From: Mycobacterium colombiense CECT 3035
Lineage (GTDB): Bacteria; Actinomycetota; Actinomycetes; Mycobacteriales; Mycobacteriaceae
Assembly: GCF_002105755.1 (NCBI RefSeq)
Contig: NZ_CP020821.1
Coordinates: forward strand, 3,968,001 to 4,032,000
DNA length: 64,000 nucleotides
Direction of reading: 5' to 3'
Position 1 is the first letter of the stretch. Every line of letters starts with the position of its first letter. A program made the position numbers and the translations under genes. This document shows positions 7,539 to 15,102 of the stretch, piece after piece. The notes under the pieces were generated by a model, which saw nothing but the letters and a program-made list of their open reading frames with translations, did no database searches and had not been told where the DNA came from.

Positions 7539-8933
7539 ATGGGTAATCGACGCCGCCGGAGGAAATGGGCACGTAAAGAAATCAGGGTCGCCGATCCGGC
7601 GATGCGGCAGACCATCATGGGCACCGCCATCGGCAACTTCATGGAGTGGTACGACTTCGGGGTCTACGGCTATATCGCCACCACGATCGCCCAGGTGTTC
7701 TACCCCGGCAAAAGCGTCAGCGGCGTCCACCTCATCGCGACGTTCGGCACGCTGGCGGCGGCGTTCGTGGTGCGCCCGCTCGGCGGATTCATCTTCGGGC
7801 CGCTCGGCGACCGCATCGGGCGTCACCGGGTGCTGGTGGTCACCATCCTGATGATGACGGTGAGCACGACCATGACCGGCCTGCTGCCCACCTACAGCGC
7901 CATCGGCATCTGGGCGCCGATCCTGCTCGTCATCGCACGGATCTTTCAGGGCCTGTCGACCGGCGGCGAGTACGTCGGAGCGATGACCTATCTGGTCGAG
8001 CAGGCGCCCGACCACAAACGCGGCATGATGGTCGGCTTCCTGCCGATGGGAAACCTGGTCGGATTCGTGCTCGCCGGGTTGCTGGTGACCGGCCTGCAGA
8101 CCTGGCTGCCGGACGAGGACATGCTGACGTACGGCTGGCGGATTCCGCTGTTGCTCGGCCTGCCCTTCGGCCTGGTCGCCCTCTACCTGCGGCTACGGCT
8201 CAAGGAGTCCTCCGCTTACCAGAGCGCGAACGAAGGCGCGTCCGCGTCCGGCGGCCAAGGTCGGCAGCAGATTCTGCGCACCGTCGCGTCCCAATGGCGG
8301 CCGATGCTGATCTGCGCGGCGCTGGTGCTCACCTCCCAGGTCGCCGACTTCATGCTCACCGGCTACCTGCCGACCTATCTCAGGCTCTTCGTCCGGGTCG
8401 GGCACACCGCCGGGCTGGTCATGATCGTGTCGACCTTGGCGATCCTGATGGTCACCGTGGTGCTCGTGGCCGCCCTGTCCGATCGGATCGGCGTCAAACC
8501 CATCATGTGGACGGGCTGCGGGCTGCTGATCGGGGCCTCCATTCCCGCCTTCCTGCTCATCCGCTTCGGTGGCGTGTACCCGCTGATCTTCATCGGGGTG
8601 CTGCTGATCGGCCTGATGGAACTGTGCTTCGACAGCACCGGCCCGGCCATGCTGCCGGCCTTGTTTCCCACGAACATGCGCTATGGGGCGCTGGCGATCT
8701 CCTACAACATCTCGATTTCCCTCGTCGGCGGCATCACACCGCTGATCGCCCAGGCGCTGGTGTCGGGCACCGGCAACGTGATGGTGCCGGCCTACATGCT
8801 GATCTTCGGCGGCGTGGTGGGGACGATCACGTTGCTGTTCACCCCGGAAGTCGCCGGCAAGCCGTTGCCCGGCTCCGGGCCCGCCGTCGAAACCGAGCGG
8901 GAGGCTCGGGCGCTCGCCGAGGACGTCCGCTAG
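7539..8933 (+). CDS. MHS-family major facilitator transporter (ProP-like)
   Basis: A permease of about 464 residues with 12 membrane segments, of the metabolite:H+ symporter family. Signatures are GTAIGNFMEWYDFGVYGYIA in helix 1, PLGGFIFGPLGDRIGRHRVL in the helix 2-3 loop and FQGLSTGGEYVGAMTYLVEQ in helix 4. ProP members import osmoprotectants such as proline and betaine; others carry dicarboxylates, so the substrate is inferred. The start is placed at ATG 7539 because the SigF-like promoter ends at 7527 and an upstream frame from 7482 would overlap it. A Met at 7602 is the alternative. A hairpin follows the stop codon at once. Confidence 0.8.
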   Translation: MGNRRRRRKWARKEIRVADPAMRQTIMGTAIGNFMEWYDFGVYGYIATTIAQVFYPGKSVSGVHLIATFGTLAAAFVVRPLGGFIFGPLGDRIGRHRVLVVTILMMTVSTTMTGLLPTYSAIGIWAPILLVIARIFQGLSTGGEYVGAMTYLVEQAPDHKRGMMVGFLPMGNLVGFVLAGLLVTGLQTWLPDEDMLTYGWRIPLLLGLPFGLVALYLRLRLKESSAYQSANEGASASGGQGRQQILRTVASQWRPMLICAALVLTSQVADFMLTGYLPTYLRLFVRVGHTAGLVMIVSTLAILMVTVVLVAALSDRIGVKPIMWTGCGLLIGASIPAFLLIRFGGVYPLIFIGVLLIGLMELCFDSTGPAMLPALFPTNMRYGALAISYNISISLVGGITPLIAQALVSGTGNVMVPAYMLIFGGVVGTITLLFTPEVAGKPLPGSGPAVETEREARALAEDVR

Positions 8934-8953
8934 CGGGGCTCCTGCCGCCCCGC
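8933..8953 (+). terminator. GC hairpin terminator after ProP-like gene
   Basis: A perfect 7-bp inverted repeat GCGGGGC / GCCCCGC with a 7-base loop begins at the end of the stop codon. There is no T-run, as is usual for intrinsic terminators in high-GC mycobacteria. Confidence 0.45.
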
Positions 8954-8998
8954 GCGGTCAGCGGTTGATTATCGCGGCAGCGGGATATTCCGTTGAGG

Positions 8999-9634
8999 AT
9001 GAGGACCGGTTTCCACCACCAGCTGGACACGCTCACCGACCAGCTCGCCGACATGTGCGCGATGGCCGCCGAGGCGATTTCACAGGCGAGCGAAGCGCTG
9101 CTGGAAACCGACTTGACGACGGCCGAGTCCGTCATCGCCCGGCACGGCAGCATCGTGGCCCTCGACGCGCACGTCGAGGAGACGGCATTCGCGCTGTTGG
9201 CGCTGCAGGCGCCGGTGGCCACGGACTTGCGCGCGGTCGTCAGCGCGCTCCGGATCGCCGCGGATGCGCGACGGATGGTCGAGCTGGCCGTACACATCGC
9301 GGAGATCGCCCGCCGCCGTCACCCCTATCCGGCCGTTGCCGCCGAGGTGCGGCCCTACGTCGCCGCGATGGGCGAGGCCGCCGAGGCGCTGGCACAAGGG
9401 GCGCGACAGGTGCTGGTCTCCCAGGATCCGCGCGGGGCGGCCCAGATCCGCCACGACGACGACGCGATGGACGAGCTGCACCACCGGCTGCTGGCGACGC
9501 TGATGGATCCCGCGTGGACCCAGGGGGTCGCCTCCGCGGTGGACGCCACCCTGTTGGGCCGCTTCTACGAACGCTTCGCCGACCACGCGGTGCAGATCGC
9601 GCGGCGGGTCATCTTCCAGGCCACCGGGCGCTAA
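8999..9634 (+). CDS. phoU: PhoU/PhoY-family phosphate signalling protein
   Basis: A 211-residue all-helical protein with two PhoU three-helix repeats. Repeat 1 begins with MRTGFHHQLDTLTDQLADMC and contains the basic/acidic core FALLALQAPVATDLRAVVSALRI; repeat 2 contains YERFADHAVQIARRV. PhoU couples the PstSCAB phosphate importer to the PhoR sensor kinase and restrains the Pho regulon; mycobacteria have two copies (PhoY1 and PhoY2) that affect persister formation. No pst gene is adjacent here. ATG 8999 gives the usual family start; a TTG two codons upstream is also in frame. Confidence 0.88.
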   Translation: MRTGFHHQLDTLTDQLADMCAMAAEAISQASEALLETDLTTAESVIARHGSIVALDAHVEETAFALLALQAPVATDLRAVVSALRIAADARRMVELAVHIAEIARRRHPYPAVAAEVRPYVAAMGEAAEALAQGARQVLVSQDPRGAAQIRHDDDAMDELHHRLLATLMDPAWTQGVASAVDATLLGRFYERFADHAVQIARRVIFQATGR

Positions 9635-9828
9635 TTACCGCGGGAAAGCGATTGCCGCGCAGAAGGTTTGACGAACAAAGCCCGTCGGTACCCAAACGGA
9701 CGCGCGCGCAAGGGGTCTGACCCGTCGCGGGTCGAAACGCTGATTCGGGATTAGCAATCGCTCTGTGCGGCTAATACGAAAGAGGCATGTGCTGGACGGA
9801 CGGCACAGCGGAGGGAATGGGAACGGCT

Positions 9829-11187
9829 ATGGAACCGATATCACCGACGGACGCGTTGTTCCTGATCGGCGAGTCCCGCGAGCATCCGATGCACGTGGGT
9901 TCGCTACAGCTCTTCGAGCCGCCCGAGGACGCCGGTCCCCACTTCGTGCGCGAGGCGTATCACGCGATGCTCGAGTGCACGGACGTCCAGCCGTCCTTCC
10001 GTAAGCACCCGGCCTTCTTCGGCGGCCTCACCAATGTCGCGTGGTCCTTCGACAAGGAAGTCGAGCTCGACTATCACCTGCGCCGGTCGGCGCTTCCCGA
10101 GCCCGGACGCGTCCGCGACCTGCTCGAGTTGGCGTCCCGCCTGCACGGCAGCCTGCTCGATCGGCACCGTCCGCTGTGGGAGGCGCACCTCGTCGAAGGG
10201 CTGCAGGACGGGCGGTATGCGGTCTACACGAAATATCACCACTCCCTCATGGATGGCGTCTCGGCGCTACGCCTGGTGCAGCGCGCCTTCACGTCCGACG
10301 CGGACGACGACGAGGTCCGGGTGCCGTGGAGCCTGGGTCCGCGTCAGCGCGGCGGGCGGCGGCACCAGTCGTCGCTCTTCGGCCGGGTCGGCCGCACCGC
10401 GGGGTCGGCCCTCGCCCTGGCGCCGTCCACGCTCAAGCTCGCCCGCGCGGCGCTGCTCGAACAGCAACTGACGCTGCCGTTCCGGGCGCCGCGCTCGATG
10501 TTCAACGTGCGGATCGGCGGCGCCCGGCGGGTCGCGGCCCAGTCCTACTCGCTGGAGCGCATCAAGGCGGTCAAATCGGCGACCGGTGCGACGATCAACG
10601 ACGTCGTCCTCGCCATGTCCGCCGGGGCCTTGCGCGCCTACCTCCTCGATCAGGACGCCCTCCCGGACGCCCCCCTGACCGCCATGGTCCCGGTGAATCT
10701 ACGCAAGGACGACGATGACCGCGGGGGGAACAACGTCGGGACCTTCCTGTGCAACCTCGCAACCCACCTCGACGACCCGGCGAAGCGGCTGGAGACGATC
10801 AGCGCATCCATCCGCGAGACCAAAGAGGTGTTCTGGCAGCTGCCTCCGGTGCAGCAGCTGGCCCTGTCCGCCTTCAACATCGGGGGTCTGTTCTTCGGCC
10901 TGATCCCCGGCTACCTGTCTGCGGCCTCGCCACCGTTCAACATCGTCATTTCCAATGTTTCGACCGGTAATTCCGACCAATTGTATTGGCGTGGAGCGCG
11001 ATTGGACGGAAACTATCCGCTGTCGATCCCGCTCGACGGCCAGGCCGTCAACATCACGGTCACCAACAACGCAGACAACCTCGACTTCGGTCTGGTCGGG
11101 TGCCGCCGCAGCGTTCCGCACCTGCAGCGGATGCTCGGCCACCTCGAGGCGGCCCTGAAGGATCTGGAACTGGTCGCGGGCATCTGA
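9829..11187 (+). CDS. wax ester synthase/diacylglycerol acyltransferase (WS/DGAT)
   Basis: A bifunctional acyltransferase of about 452 residues. The active-site motif HHxxxDG is seen as KYHHSLMDGVSALR near residue 145, with the N-terminal family start PISPTDALFLIGESREHPMH and the C-terminal block SNVSTGNSDQLYWRGARLDGNYPLS. These enzymes join fatty acyl-CoA to diacylglycerol or a fatty alcohol, making the storage lipid used in dormancy; mycobacteria carry many paralogues. The start could be ATG 9817 or 9829; a GGAGGG sequence at 9809 is too close to the first and rather far from the second. The gene stands alone. Confidence 0.88.
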   Translation: MEPISPTDALFLIGESREHPMHVGSLQLFEPPEDAGPHFVREAYHAMLECTDVQPSFRKHPAFFGGLTNVAWSFDKEVELDYHLRRSALPEPGRVRDLLELASRLHGSLLDRHRPLWEAHLVEGLQDGRYAVYTKYHHSLMDGVSALRLVQRAFTSDADDDEVRVPWSLGPRQRGGRRHQSSLFGRVGRTAGSALALAPSTLKLARAALLEQQLTLPFRAPRSMFNVRIGGARRVAAQSYSLERIKAVKSATGATINDVVLAMSAGALRAYLLDQDALPDAPLTAMVPVNLRKDDDDRGGNNVGTFLCNLATHLDDPAKRLETISASIRETKEVFWQLPPVQQLALSAFNIGGLFFGLIPGYLSAASPPFNIVISNVSTGNSDQLYWRGARLDGNYPLSIPLDGQAVNITVTNNADNLDFGLVGCRRSVPHLQRMLGHLEAALKDLELVAGI

Positions 11188-11284
11188 GATGCGTTGCATC
11201 GCTTGATGCCTCATGCACGCATGGGACCGTCGGTGTGGCGGCCCGCCGGCGCGCGGCCCGACTTGCCGAGCGCGCGGAACCTTT

Positions 11285-11311
11285 TGTGGGGAATACCACA
11301 GTTCCTACTGT
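11285..11311. promoter_or_regulatory. overlapping palindromes, CRP-like site before P450
   Basis: TGTGGGGAATACCACA (11285-11300) is a perfect 5-bp inverted repeat with a 6-base spacer, one base per half-site away from the CRP consensus TGTGA-N6-TCACA. A second inverted repeat, ACAGT-TCCT-ACTGT (11298-11311), overlaps it and leads into a TAAGGT -10-like element at 11311-11316. They lie 40-70 bases before the P450 start. Confidence 0.4.
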
Positions 11312-11353
11312 AAGGTTCACGGTAGCCCAGCGCAGGCGGGAGAAGGGTGAACC

Positions 11354-12571
11354 GTGCCAAGCACCATCGATACGCGCAACCAGCTACGGCCCGATATCGA
11401 CCTGACCGACGGCGCCTTCTATGCGGGCGATTCGCGGTCGGTCTATCGATGGATGCGCGAGAACGAACCGGTCTTTCGGGACCGCAATGGCCTGGCGGCC
11501 GCGGCGAGCTACCAGGCGGTGATCGACGCCGAGCGTGCACCGGAGTTGTTCTCCAACGCCGGCGGTATCCGGCCCGACCAGGACGCGCCGCCGATGATGA
11601 TCGCGATGGACGACCCCGCGCACCTGCTGCGACGCAAGCTGGTCAATGCGGGCTTTACCCGCAAACGCGTCAAGGACAGGGAGCACTCGATCGGCGCGCT
11701 GTGTGATGCGTTGATCGACAACGTCTGTGAGCGGGGCGAGTGCGACTTCGTCTGGGATCTCGCCGCGCCGCTTCCGATGGCGGTGATCGGTGACATGCTC
11801 GGGGTGCTTCCGGAGGAGCGCCAGATGTTCCTTCGCTGGTCCGACGACATGGTGACCTTGCTCAGCAGCACGACCGCGCAGGAGGATTTCCAGGTCTCGG
11901 TGGATGCCTTCGCCGCCTACACCGAATACATGACCGGCATGATCGCGGCGCGCAAGGCGGATCCGACCGATGACCTGGTCAGTGTGCTGGTACATGCGGA
12001 GGTGGACGGCGAAAAGCTGGCGGACCACGAGATCGTCACCGAGGTGTTGCTACTCCTGATCGGCGGCGACGAGACCACTCGGCACACGCTGTCCGGCGGT
12101 ACCGCGCAGATTCTGCGGCACCCGCAACAGCACCAGCGGCTGGTCAACGACGTGGCGCTGCTGCCCAACGCGATCGAGGAGATGCTGCGCTGGACGGCCC
12201 CGGTCAAGAACATGGCCCGCACCATGACCGCCGATGTGGACTTCCACGGCGCACAGCTGCAGCGCGGCGAGAAGATCATCCTGCTGTTCGAATCGGCCAA
12301 CTTCGATGAGGCGGTGTTCGGTGATCCGGAGAACTTCCGCATCGACCGCTACCCCAACAATCATCTGGCCTTCGGGTTCGGGACGCACTTCTGTCTGGGC
12401 AATCAGCTGGCGCGCCTGGAGCTGTCGATGATGCTCGAGCGCCTGCTGAAACGCCTGCCGGATATGCGGCTGGCGTCCGGCGAGCCGCTGCCGCTGCGCC
12501 CGGCGAACTTTGTCAGCGGCCTGGAAAAGATGCCGGTGAAGTTCACGCCGGCGCCACGATCAGGCGCCTGA
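11354..12571 (+). CDS. cyp142: cytochrome P450, CYP142 family (steroid side-chain hydroxylase)
   Basis: A 405-residue soluble bacterial P450. Diagnostic motifs: I-helix GGDETTRHTLSGG (acid-alcohol pair), EEMLRWTAPV (K-helix ExxR), and haem-binding FGFGTHFCLGNQLARLEL with Cys near residue 342. Long stretches such as FRDRNGLAAA.SYQAVIDAER and LFSNAGGIRPDQ closely resemble M. tuberculosis CYP142A1, which oxidises the C26/C27 end of cholesterol and cholestenone to start side-chain breakdown. Start is GTG 11354, preceded by GGGAGAAGGG. It is not within a cholesterol cluster here. Family assignment is strong; the exact substrate is inferred. Confidence 0.9.
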   Translation: MPSTIDTRNQLRPDIDLTDGAFYAGDSRSVYRWMRENEPVFRDRNGLAAAASYQAVIDAERAPELFSNAGGIRPDQDAPPMMIAMDDPAHLLRRKLVNAGFTRKRVKDREHSIGALCDALIDNVCERGECDFVWDLAAPLPMAVIGDMLGVLPEERQMFLRWSDDMVTLLSSTTAQEDFQVSVDAFAAYTEYMTGMIAARKADPTDDLVSVLVHAEVDGEKLADHEIVTEVLLLLIGGDETTRHTLSGGTAQILRHPQQHQRLVNDVALLPNAIEEMLRWTAPVKNMARTMTADVDFHGAQLQRGEKIILLFESANFDEAVFGDPENFRIDRYPNNHLAFGFGTHFCLGNQLARLELSMMLERLLKRLPDMRLASGEPLPLRPANFVSGLEKMPVKFTPAPRSGA

Positions 12572-12591
12572 GTTCGGGCGGTAGCGGCGCT

Positions 12592-13047
12592 TCAACGTGG
12601 GTGCTGCCCGGCCTCGGTGTCGGTCGCGTAATCCAGGTAGACACTGGTGCCGTTGGGGCGGGCGTGGATGGTGCAGTGGTCGGCGAGGCCGTGCATCAGC
12701 ATGATCCCGCGCGACGCGTGGGGGTCGCTGGAGTGCCTGGACGAGGGCTTCCGCCAGTTTCCGCGGTCGCTGACGCAGACGCGGATCGACTCGGCGTCCG
12801 GGTCGTAGCTGGCCTGAAGTTTCATGGCGCCCGCCTGGTGATGCGAGCGGTAAGCGTGTTCGACACAATTCGCCAACGCCTCGTTGACGCCCAGGACGAC
12901 GTCCTCGCGGATCTCCTTCGGCGCGCGCACGTCGTACTGCAGCCACCGTTGCAGCGCACGGCGCCATTCCGCCGCCGTGTCGGGGCGGGCTGTGCCGGCG
13001 AGCGTCAGCCGCACCGGCGTGGCAGTCTCCGGCAGTAGTGGACTCAT
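12592..13047 (-). CDS. RsbW-like ATP-binding (HATPase_c) anti-sigma-type kinase
   Basis: A 151-residue single GHKL ATPase domain. The N-box is VNEALANCVEHAY, the G1 region VCVSDRGNWRKP, and the G2 region SRGIMLMHGLADHCTIH. Stand-alone domains of this type (RsbW, SpoIIAB, UsfX) bind an alternative sigma factor or phosphorylate an anti-anti-sigma partner. It stands alone here, without a sigma-factor neighbour, so its target is unknown. A strong SigF-like promoter lies directly upstream, making it a plausible feedback element of the general-stress network. It ends 20 bases from the convergent P450 gene. Confidence 0.8.
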   Translation of the reverse strand: MSPLLPETATPVRLTLAGTARPDTAAEWRRALQRWLQYDVRAPKEIREDVVLGVNEALANCVEHAYRSHHQAGAMKLQASYDPDAESIRVCVSDRGNWRKPSSRHSSDPHASRGIMLMHGLADHCTIHARPNGTSVYLDYATDTEAGQHPR

Positions 13048-13056
13048 AAATGCCGC

Positions 13057-13083
13057 ATACCCAGATGCGGATAGGGCAATAAC
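13057..13083 (-). promoter_or_regulatory. SigF-type promoter before RsbW-like gene
   Basis: On the minus strand, GTTA (13083-13080) and GGGTAT (13062-13057) are separated by 17 bases. The -10 element is a full match to the mycobacterial SigF consensus. It ends ten bases before the start codon at 13047, so the message would be leaderless or nearly so. Confidence 0.6.
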
Positions 13084-13166
13084 CTTCGGCGAGTATCGCT
13101 TCGGCCACAGATGAATTGCCGTCCCGAATCGCCAGGTCACGGTGTCGAACCGCGTTCGAGCAGCCT

Positions 13167-14132
13167 CTAACGGCGCGGCGGCAGGACGGGTGTGACCAAT
13201 TCGCCCGTTTCGAGGTAGCGGTCGAGATTGCGGATCGCCAGCAGCGCCATGGCCCGCCGGGTTCGCGCGGTGGCGCTGCCGACATGCGGGAGCAGCACGA
13301 CGTTGTCCAGGTCGAACAATTCGGCCGGTACCTGCGGTTCTTCGGCGAAGACGTCCAGCCCCGCGCCCGCCAGTTCCCCGGCCGCCAGCAATTCCACCAG
13401 GGCGTCCTGGTCGACGACGCTGCCCCGCGCGATGTTGATCAGATAGCCCTCGCGACCCAGGGCCCGCAGCACCGCGCGGTCGACCAGCTTGTGCGCGTCG
13501 CGGTCGCCCGTGGTGGCGATGACCAGGACGTCGACCGACTCGGCGAGCTCCATCGGCGACTCCGCATAGCGGAAGGGCGATCCCTCGATGCGGCGGCGGT
13601 TGTGATAGGCGATGGCGCAGTCGAATCCGAGCAGCCGGGTCGCGATCGCCGAACCGATGCGGCCCAGGCCCAGAATGCCGACCTGCAGGCCGCTGACATC
13701 CCTGGCATAGGGAAACGCGCCGTCGCGTGCCCATCGACCGGCGCGCACGTAGCGATCGGCGGCACCGAAACGGCGCAGTGTCATCAGGATCAGGCCCACC
13801 GCGGTGTCGGCGACCGTGTCCGACAGCACGTCGGGAGTGTTGCTCACGCCGATGCCGCGGCGCTTCGCCGCGCCCAAATCGATCAGATCCACCCCGGCCC
13901 CGTTGTTGACGATGGCCTCCAGGTTGGGTAGCGCCGCGATGGTGGCGGCATCGACGCCGGGCGATCCCGACGTCACCAGCACGCGCACGCCGGCGCCTTG
14001 CTCGGCCAGGAACTGTGCTCGCGCGGGGCCGTCGGGCAGCTTCGGAATCGCGTAACGCGCAGCCAGCTCTTGTTCGAATGTGGGCTCCATCTCACCGACG
14101 CGCAGCACGCCACTGACCCTGTTCACCGTCAC
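13167..14132 (-). CDS. D-2-hydroxyacid dehydrogenase (glyoxylate/hydroxypyruvate reductase-like)
   Basis: An NAD(P)-dependent dehydrogenase of about 321 residues. The substrate domain has the IVNNGAGVDLID segment; the Rossmann domain has GILGLGRIGSAIA; the catalytic triad is suggested by NIARGSVVDQDAL (Arg), DVFAEEPQVP (Glu) and LLPHVGSAT (His). The family reduces 2-keto acids such as glyoxylate or hydroxypyruvate. The start is uncertain among GTG 14132, GTG 14126, GTG 14108 and ATG 14090; I chose 14132 for an AGGA about ten bases upstream. The frame runs open far beyond 14132, but that stretch overlaps the next, opposite-strand gene. Confidence 0.82.
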   Translation of the reverse strand: MTVNRVSGVLRVGEMEPTFEQELAARYAIPKLPDGPARAQFLAEQGAGVRVLVTSGSPGVDAATIAALPNLEAIVNNGAGVDLIDLGAAKRRGIGVSNTPDVLSDTVADTAVGLILMTLRRFGAADRYVRAGRWARDGAFPYARDVSGLQVGILGLGRIGSAIATRLLGFDCAIAYHNRRRIEGSPFRYAESPMELAESVDVLVIATTGDRDAHKLVDRAVLRALGREGYLINIARGSVVDQDALVELLAAGELAGAGLDVFAEEPQVPAELFDLDNVVLLPHVGSATARTRRAMALLAIRNLDRYLETGELVTPVLPPRR

Positions 14133-14231
14133 GACTACATCATCCTGGAAGCCGGTGAGCCGCGCCGGTTGGTGTGCCGCGTCTTTCGCTGCACGGGGAA
14201 GTAATCCGGATGCGACGTGGTTGCACAGCCC

Positions 14232-15089
14232 ATGCGCATCGGAGTCGTCTTCCCGCAAACCGAGCTCGGCTCGGACCCCGCCGTCCTGCGCACGTACGGC
14301 CAGCGCGTCGAGGAACTCGGCTTCGTGCACATCCTCGCCTACGACCACGTCGTCGGTGCCGACCCCACGGTGCATCACGACTTCCAGGGCCCTTACGACA
14401 TCGACGCGACGTTTCATGAGCCGTTCGTCATGCTGGGCTACCTGGCCGCGGTCACCTCGCTGGAACTCGTCACCGGGGTGGTCATCTTGCCGCAACGCCA
14501 AACGGTGCTGGCGGCCAAGCAGGCCGCCGAGGTCGATGTGCTCACCGGGGGCCGCTTCAGATTCGGAATCGGGTTGGGCTGGAACGCCGTTGAGTACGAG
14601 GCGCTCGGCGAGTCGTTCACCAACCGCGGCAAACGCTCCGAGGAACAGGTCGAGCTGATGCGTAAGCTGTGGACCGAAAGGTCGGTCACCTACCACGGCA
14701 AATACCACACCGTGACCGGGGCCGGCCTGTCGCCGCTGCCGGCCCAGCGCCCGATACCGGTGTGGTTCGGTGCAGCCTCCGACCGCGCCTACGAACGCGC
14801 CGGCCGCCTCGGCGACGGCTGGTTTCCGATGGTGGAGCCCGGGCCGGGCCTCGACCACGCCCTCGAACAGGTGAGCCGCGCGGCCGAATCGGCCGGCCGC
14901 GACCCCAAGAGCCTCGGAATGGAAGGCCGGGTCAGCTGGATCGCAGACCGCGACAAGCTCGCCGCCATCATCGCCGGATGGAAAGCCGCAGGCGCCAGCC
15001 ATCTTTCGGTCAACACCATGAAGGCCGGCTTCGCGAATGTCGATGAACACCTTGCCGCCTTGGAGCAGGTCGCCGCCGACCTGAAGTAG
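14232..15089 (+). CDS. LLM-class F420-dependent oxidoreductase
   Basis: A luciferase-like (bacterial luciferase/F420) TIM-barrel protein of about 285 residues. Features are MRIGVVFPQTELG at the start, GVVILPQRQTVLAAKQAAEVD, the nitro/F420-site motif GGRFRFGIGLGWNAVEYEAL, and PVWFGAASDRAYERAGRLGDGW. Actinobacterial members use reduced coenzyme F420 (some FMN) to transfer hydride to varied substrates. The specific substrate cannot be read from sequence. ATG 14232 is preferred because it gives the family N-terminus; GTG 14217 is in frame as well. The gene diverges from the hydroxyacid dehydrogenase and converges on sulP. Confidence 0.85.
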   Translation: MRIGVVFPQTELGSDPAVLRTYGQRVEELGFVHILAYDHVVGADPTVHHDFQGPYDIDATFHEPFVMLGYLAAVTSLELVTGVVILPQRQTVLAAKQAAEVDVLTGGRFRFGIGLGWNAVEYEALGESFTNRGKRSEEQVELMRKLWTERSVTYHGKYHTVTGAGLSPLPAQRPIPVWFGAASDRAYERAGRLGDGWFPMVEPGPGLDHALEQVSRAAESAGRDPKSLGMEGRVSWIADRDKLAAIIAGWKAAGASHLSVNTMKAGFANVDEHLAALEQVAADLK

Positions 15090-15102
15090 CCGCGCCGGTC
15101 GG

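Noticed and set aside
6585..8015. 476-codon open frame on the minus strand
   Set aside because: It runs antisense to the hemerythrin and ProP-like genes. Its translation is Arg/Asp/His-rich with no domain, as expected for a shadow frame in GC-rich DNA.
13167..15050. Very long minus frame extending the hydroxyacid dehydrogenase to 627 residues
   Set aside because: Residues before the dehydrogenase domain are antisense to the F420-type oxidoreductase gene and have no domain pattern.
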